In this document: piece after piece, positions 59,515-64,000 of the stretch | Layout: the number at the start of each line of letters is the position of its first letter | Numbering within the stretch: position 1 is the stretch's first letter | Assembly (NCBI GenBank): GCA_002428365.1 | Contig: DIVW01000040.1 | Location: forward strand, 79,924 to 143,923 | DNA: 64,000 bases | Reading direction: 5' to 3' | Source: Propionibacteriaceae bacterium UBA6122 | GTDB lineage: Bacteria; Actinomycetota; Actinomycetes; Propionibacteriales; Propionibacteriaceae | Program-made: the position numbers and the translations under genes | The notes under the pieces: model-generated | The model's input: the letters and a program-made list of their open reading frames with translations, nothing else | What the model was told of the DNA's origin: nothing | Databases searched by the model: none

Positions 59515-59897
59515 AACTCCAATTCGTCTGCGACGGCGCGGAGCACCGAGGCGGTCTTGCCGGCCACCTTGGGATCGGCATAACGGCCACGCCGGTACCC
59601 ATTGCCCAGACCGTCCAGCATTTTGATCAGGTCCTCGATGATGATCGCCATCTGCTCAGCCGACTTTCGCGACGCCTTCGACAGCGACGGGGGCGCTTCG
59701 AGCAGCCGCACCGAAAGGGCCTGTTCACCCTTTTTGCCGTCGACCACACCGAACTCGACCTTCTGTCCGCGCCTTAGGGTGGTGACACCTTCGGGCAGCG
59801 CGGACGCGCGCAGGTAGACGTCTTCGCCACCGTCATCCTTGGAGAGGAAGCCAAAACCCTTCTCCGCGTCGTAGTAACGCACCTTGCCGATAGGCAT
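59511..59897 (-). CDS. Cold-shock-domain protein with C-terminal helical extension
   Basis: A 128-residue protein. Residues 1-65 are a cold-shock domain (MPIGKVRYYDAEKGFGFLSK, with RNP2-like DVYLRASAL). The remaining 60 residues are a helical extension (SRKSAEQMAIIIEDLIKMLD and VAGKTASVLRAVADELEL) absent from CspA at 30650. ATG 59897 was chosen. It is translationally coupled to the DUF3027 gene. It probably binds nucleic acid; a specific role is unknown. Confidence 0.88.
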   Translation of the reverse strand: MPIGKVRYYDAEKGFGFLSKDDGGEDVYLRASALPEGVTTLRRGQKVEFGVVDGKKGEQALSVRLLEAPPSLSKASRKSAEQMAIIIEDLIKMLDGLGNGYRRGRYADPKVAGKTASVLRAVADELEL

Positions 59898-60002
59898 GTT
59901 TCTCATTCCCGAGCAGTATTGACCGATTCGACATCGGCTCACCAAAGCCTATCCGCTCCCGGACGTGGGGGCATCTTGGGTGCTTCCGCGTACGATTCAG
60001 TC

Positions 60003-60782
60003 ATGGCCAGCTGGACCGATGGACCCGAGTATGCGCCCGCAGCGCGCCCGGCAGCGTTCGTCGCGCCGGTAGCCGAAGCGCTGGCAGGCCCAGCACCGGT
60101 TCCCGCGGTACCTGAGGGGGTGCCCGGCGTTGAGCCGAGCTTCGTGCCCCCTGAAGGGCCAGCTCCCGACCTGCGCGAACTGGTGCCGTCGGCTGCTCCT
60201 GGGCGCAACCCCAACCTGCCCTTCGAGTCAATGACCACCCCGATCACCGCCATCGAGCCGGCCGCCGCCCGCCGACCCGAGGAGCCCTTTACCGCTTCTG
60301 GCCCGCCGATCACTGGCTACTTGCCGGTGCAGTCGGTGGTGCAACCCACCGCACAGGTCAACCCGGCGCCGTTCCCGGCTCCAGGCACGCCGCAATGGTT
60401 CGCACCCCCTCCGGGCCAGCCGGTCATTCCGGCACCGTCCCAGGTGGAGATCGGCCAGATTTGGCGTGAGACGACCAACTGGGTGATGGTCCCGCTGCTG
60501 ATCGCTATGTTCATCCTGCCGATCTCACCGATCGCTCTCCTGGTCGCCTGGCTGAGCACCGTTCAGATCAGGTATCGGAAGGTGGCGATCCGCCGGTCCT
60601 ATCTGATCGCGCTGATCCTGGTCGGGGCGATCAGCCTGATAACCGCACTCACCGATCCCAGCGTGAGCCTGTGGGATCCGCTGACCATCACCTCGACGTT
60701 GGCCGCCTGGGTGCTGGTCTTCGTCACCCCCGGCCTGGTGGGCTCCGCTTTGCGCAACCACGAGCCGCCTGACCGGTACTGA
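60003..60782 (+). CDS. Pro/Ala-rich membrane protein of unknown function
   Basis: A 259-residue protein. The first 160 residues are low-complexity, rich in Pro and Ala (for example PAPVPAVPEGVPGVEPSF), and probably disordered in the cytoplasm. Two or three transmembrane helices follow (WVMVPLLIAMFILPISPIAL, YLIALILVGAISLITAL and LAAWVLVFVTPGLVGSAL). ATG 60003 (MASWTDGPEY). No known domain. It precedes the Nudix gene by four bases, so they may be co-transcribed. Confidence 0.68.
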   Translation: MASWTDGPEYAPAARPAAFVAPVAEALAGPAPVPAVPEGVPGVEPSFVPPEGPAPDLRELVPSAAPGRNPNLPFESMTTPITAIEPAAARRPEEPFTASGPPITGYLPVQSVVQPTAQVNPAPFPAPGTPQWFAPPPGQPVIPAPSQVEIGQIWRETTNWVMVPLLIAMFILPISPIALLVAWLSTVQIRYRKVAIRRSYLIALILVGAISLITALTDPSVSLWDPLTITSTLAAWVLVFVTPGLVGSALRNHEPPDRY

Positions 60783-60786
60783 GCTG

Positions 60787-61344
60787 ATGAGCGAGGCACT
60801 TGACGGTCACCGAATCACCGCACTGCCAGCGCACCTGCGTCCGCACCGGATGCGGCGGGCTGCCCGCGTGGTGGTGGTTTGCGAGGACGCGGTGCTGCTG
60901 CTCGGCGATACTGACCCCGGCCTGCCCGGCACTCGCTGGTGGGTAACCCCTGGCGGTGGGATCGACGCTGGCGAGTCGTCAATCCAGGCCGCCGCCCGAG
61001 AGTTGATGGAAGAGTTGGGCCTGGTCGTCGCCGTCGAGGACCTGCTGGGCCCGGTGGCGGTGCGCGACGCCGTCCACGGCTACTCCGACCGAGTACTGCG
61101 GCAAAATGAGGAATTCTTCGCCCTGCTGCTCCAGCAGCGCTTTGAGCCGACCCAGCTGCGCCATACCGCCGACGAACTGCTCCGACTGGACGGCTGGGCT
61201 TGGCTGCCGCTGGCCGAGCTGGACCGTCTGGCCGATCCGGTCTGGCCCGCCAACCTTGCCGAGCTGGTCGACCACGTGTCCCACCCTGACCGCTGGCCGC
61301 TGCAACTGGGCGAGGTCGAAGAGTCCACGGTGCCGGTAGGCTGA
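60787..61344 (+). CDS. Nudix hydrolase
   Basis: A 185-residue pyrophosphohydrolase with the Nudix box GGGIDAGESSIQAAARELME-ELG (G-x5-E-x7-R-E-x2-E-E-x-G pattern). It starts MSEALDGHRITALPAHLRP, and SDRVLRQNEEFFALLL lies beyond the box. It may sanitise nucleotides or cleave ADP-ribose-type molecules; the substrate is unknown. The next gene starts six bases later. Confidence 0.9.
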   Translation: MSEALDGHRITALPAHLRPHRMRRAARVVVVCEDAVLLLGDTDPGLPGTRWWVTPGGGIDAGESSIQAAARELMEELGLVVAVEDLLGPVAVRDAVHGYSDRVLRQNEEFFALLLQQRFEPTQLRHTADELLRLDGWAWLPLAELDRLADPVWPANLAELVDHVSHPDRWPLQLGEVEESTVPVG

Positions 61345-61350
61345 TCAGTC

Positions 61351-62289
61351 GTGCCGAGCTTGAACCCAGCAACTACGCCTGCGCCCGCCGTCGATGGCCG
61401 CTATTTGGAGAGGTTCCTGTGGCTCTCAATTGCCACCGCGATCCTCACCGTGTTGATCAAGGGGGCGGCTGCGGTCATCACCAACTCGGTCGGCCTCTGG
61501 TCGGACGCCTTGGAATCGACGGTCAACCTGGTGGCTGCCATCGTGGCCCTCTGGGCGATCAAGCTCTCTTCAAAACCCGCGGATCACAACCACGACTTTG
61601 GCCACGGCAAGGCCGAATACATGTCGGCGGCAGTCGAGGGCACCCTCATCTTCCTGGCGGCCGGCGTGATCATCTACAGCGCCATTGGGCGGCTCCTCGC
61701 CCCGGTCACCCCAGAGCAACTCGGGCTGGGCCTGATCCTGTCGACCGTGGCCAGCCTGCTCAACCTCGGCACCGGGCTGCTGCTGGTGCGCGCAGGGAAG
61801 AAGCATCGCTCCATCACCCTCGAGGCCGACGGCAAACACCTGCTGACCGATGTCTGGACCTCGGTTGGCGTCCTGGTGGCGATCGGCCTGGTGGCCATCG
61901 GTGCGGCAATCGGCGCCGACTGGAGCATTTTGGACCCCATCATCGCCATCGGGGTTGGGGCCAATATCTTGTTCACTGGCTTCATCCTGGTCCGCCGCTC
62001 GGTGATCGGCCTGCTCGACAGCGCTCTTCCCGAAGATGAGGTGGACGTGGTCAATAACGCCGTCCACGCCGCCTGTAAGGACGCCCGGGTGGAGATCGCC
62101 CAGCTGCGCACCCGCGAGTCCGGACGTCAGCGGTTTGTCTACGTCACTGTCACCGTCCCTGGCGAATGGACCGTACGCCGCTCCCACGATGTCGCCGACG
62201 AGATCGAGGATTCCGTCGACAAGGCCTTTCCCGGATCGACCACCTTTGTGCACATCGAGCCGGCCGCGGAAGTCCCGGCGAAAACCTGA
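61351..62289 (+). CDS. Cation diffusion facilitator (CDF) metal efflux protein
   Basis: A 312-residue six-helix transporter. The zinc-site motifs are SVGLWSDALESTVN (helix 2) and the HNHDFGHGKAEYM loop, with LLTDVWTSVG (helix 5) completing the metal site; a cytosolic alpha-beta domain follows from about 215. It exports Zn2+, Fe2+, Co2+ or Mn2+ against protons. GTG 61351. Close coupling to the Nudix gene is probably positional only. Confidence 0.92.
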   Translation: MPSLNPATTPAPAVDGRYLERFLWLSIATAILTVLIKGAAAVITNSVGLWSDALESTVNLVAAIVALWAIKLSSKPADHNHDFGHGKAEYMSAAVEGTLIFLAAGVIIYSAIGRLLAPVTPEQLGLGLILSTVASLLNLGTGLLLVRAGKKHRSITLEADGKHLLTDVWTSVGVLVAIGLVAIGAAIGADWSILDPIIAIGVGANILFTGFILVRRSVIGLLDSALPEDEVDVVNNAVHAACKDARVEIAQLRTRESGRQRFVYVTVTVPGEWTVRRSHDVADEIEDSVDKAFPGSTTFVHIEPAAEVPAKT

Positions 62290-62312
62290 GCTGATCGGGT
62301 GCGTCCGCCCGG

Positions 62313-63020
62313 CTAGGTGGCTTTGCGGTGCCGAGTCTCCTCATCGACAAGGTTTCGCCAGGAGCGCACCAAACCCTCATCGGCATAGGCCTTGAACGAT
62401 CCGCCCGGGCGGGCCGCTGAAGCGATCTGGAAGGCGCGCACCCCGGCGCGAGCCAACCACGGCACGTGTTCGGGCTTCAGCCCACCCCCGGCCATGATCA
62501 CGCTGGCCGCCCACGGGTCGGTCTTAGCCCTGGCCAGCAGTTCGTTGAGGCCATGTTCAACCCCACGAGGCGAGCCAGCGGTGAGCACCTGATCCAGCCT
62601 GGGCAGCTTGGCCAACTCAGCCCAGGCTCGATTCGCTTCCAGGCAGGCGTCCACGGCCCGGTGGAAGGTCCAGGCCCACGGTGCGTCCCCGATCAGTTCG
62701 GTCACCAGGGGCGCGTCCACCTCGCCGTGGCCGTTCAGGAAGCCGAGCACCATGCCATCGGCACCAGCGTCGAGGTAGCTCGACATCAGCCCGCGCAGTC
62801 GGATCGCCTCTCCGCCGTCGGTGCTGAAGCCTGACCGCAATCGCACCATCACCCGAATCTCGATCGAAGTGACCCGGCGAATGTCGGAAACCAGCTGCGG
62901 AGTCGGCGACATCCCGCCCTCTTCCAGGGTTCCACAGACCTCAACGCGGTCGGCGCCACCCGCCTCGGCCCGCTGGGCATCGGCGGGGTGCAGCGCAACA
63001 ACTTCGAGCAGTCCGCTCAT
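62313..63020 (-). CDS. cutC: CutC-family protein
   Basis: A 235-residue TIM-barrel protein of the CutC family. Features are LEVVALHPADAQRAEAGGAD near the start with RVEVCGTLEEGGMSP, IRVMVRLRSGF, and MVLGFLNGHGEVD, AWTFHRAVDAC, DQVLTAGSPRGVEHGL and VIMAGGGLKPEHV. The family was first linked to copper homeostasis, but this role is disputed and the catalytic function is not established. I chose ATG 63020; the longer frame continues upstream into the groEL terminator. It ends convergently with the CDF gene. Confidence 0.9.
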   Translation of the reverse strand: MSGLLEVVALHPADAQRAEAGGADRVEVCGTLEEGGMSPTPQLVSDIRRVTSIEIRVMVRLRSGFSTDGGEAIRLRGLMSSYLDAGADGMVLGFLNGHGEVDAPLVTELIGDAPWAWTFHRAVDACLEANRAWAELAKLPRLDQVLTAGSPRGVEHGLNELLARAKTDPWAASVIMAGGGLKPEHVPWLARAGVRAFQIASAARPGGSFKAYADEGLVRSWRNLVDEETRHRKAT

Positions 63021-63111
63021 GACCCAATTCTGGCCCTGACGGACGCTGCGGTCCGCCGACACGCTGGACGCCTGACGCAGGGGCTGGCGAATATCGGCCT
63101 GCCCCAATGCG

Positions 63112-63145
63112 AACGGGCCAGCCACCCGAAGGTGACTGGCCCGTT
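63112..63145 (-). terminator. Terminator hairpin downstream of groEL
   Basis: AACGGGCCAG...CTGGCCCGTT with a stem of about 15 base pairs (one mismatch) and a loop of four lies 15 bases after the groEL stop. No strong T-run. Confidence 0.75.
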
Positions 63146-63159
63146 GGCCTTGCGAAGGA

Positions 63160-64000
<841 letters not shown>

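Overview
The window is about 64 kb of high-GC DNA that reads as the chromosome of a facultatively or strictly anaerobic actinobacterium, most likely of the Propionibacteriaceae type. This is inferred from gene families, not from a database search. Supporting families are the GlpR/Glp divisome pair, acVLRF1, DUF3027, DUF2530, a 13E12-type HNH protein, an IdeR/MntR pair and a eukaryote-type UDP-glucose pyrophosphorylase. Anaerobic life is supported by a class III ribonucleotide reductase, a tungsten-type aldehyde ferredoxin oxidoreductase (AOR) and a membrane-bound group 4 [NiFe] hydrogenase.

Region 1 (1-21.7 kb) is the most unusual part. One minus-strand run with overlapping genes (10499 down to the left edge) encodes a four-cluster ferredoxin, AOR, MoaD, the six subunits of an Ech/Hyc-like hydrogenase (L-B-H-I-C-D, with a 1041-residue double antiporter subunit), a Mop-domain protein and a MoeZ-like enzyme. 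The layout copies formate hydrogenlyase, with AOR in place of formate dehydrogenase. I therefore propose a respiratory 'aldehyde hydrogenlyase' (inference). Around it lies a cofactor supply set: moeA, a second MoeB/HesA-like enzyme, a methyltransferase, moaA, a tungstate transporter tupABC, mogA, a GAF-domain regulator, and a protein of unknown function with a striking Cys-rich tail. No moaC or moaE is present here.

Region 2 (21.9-30.3 kb) holds a 13E12/HNH protein and the conserved actinobacterial block glpR-GNAT-glp, 5-FTHF cyclo-ligase, fmdB, SAF protein, mscL and UGPase, ending with tRNA-Arg(CCU). The UGPase leader has a long inverted repeat.

Region 3 (30.3-43.8 kb) is mostly housekeeping and accessory genes: cspA, a DEAD-box helicase, a desaturase, an EamA transporter with a His-rich tail, a sulfur block (DUF4395, thioredoxin-like, cysK, metB) with 73-bp tandem repeats, a GntR regulator, a qorB/HxlR pair, mntH-mntR with a perfect 18-bp palindrome operator, and an exported cytochrome b5-like protein.

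Region 4 (43.8-47.4 kb) is nrdG-nrdD, preceded by an adenosylcobalamin riboswitch and a 27-bp tandem-repeat leader. This implies that a B12-dependent class II reductase exists elsewhere in the genome.

Region 5 (47.4-64 kb) contains a GyrI-like protein, a GH1 beta-glucosidase with a repetitive tail, tatA, an unusual P-loop kinase/GH13 sucrose-phosphorylase-like fusion, trxA, ideR, acVLRF1, an NCS2 permease, a cold-shock protein coupled to DUF3027, a Nudix hydrolase, a CDF efflux protein, cutC and the 3' part of groEL. I saw no CRISPR array, rRNA, insertion sequence or prophage.
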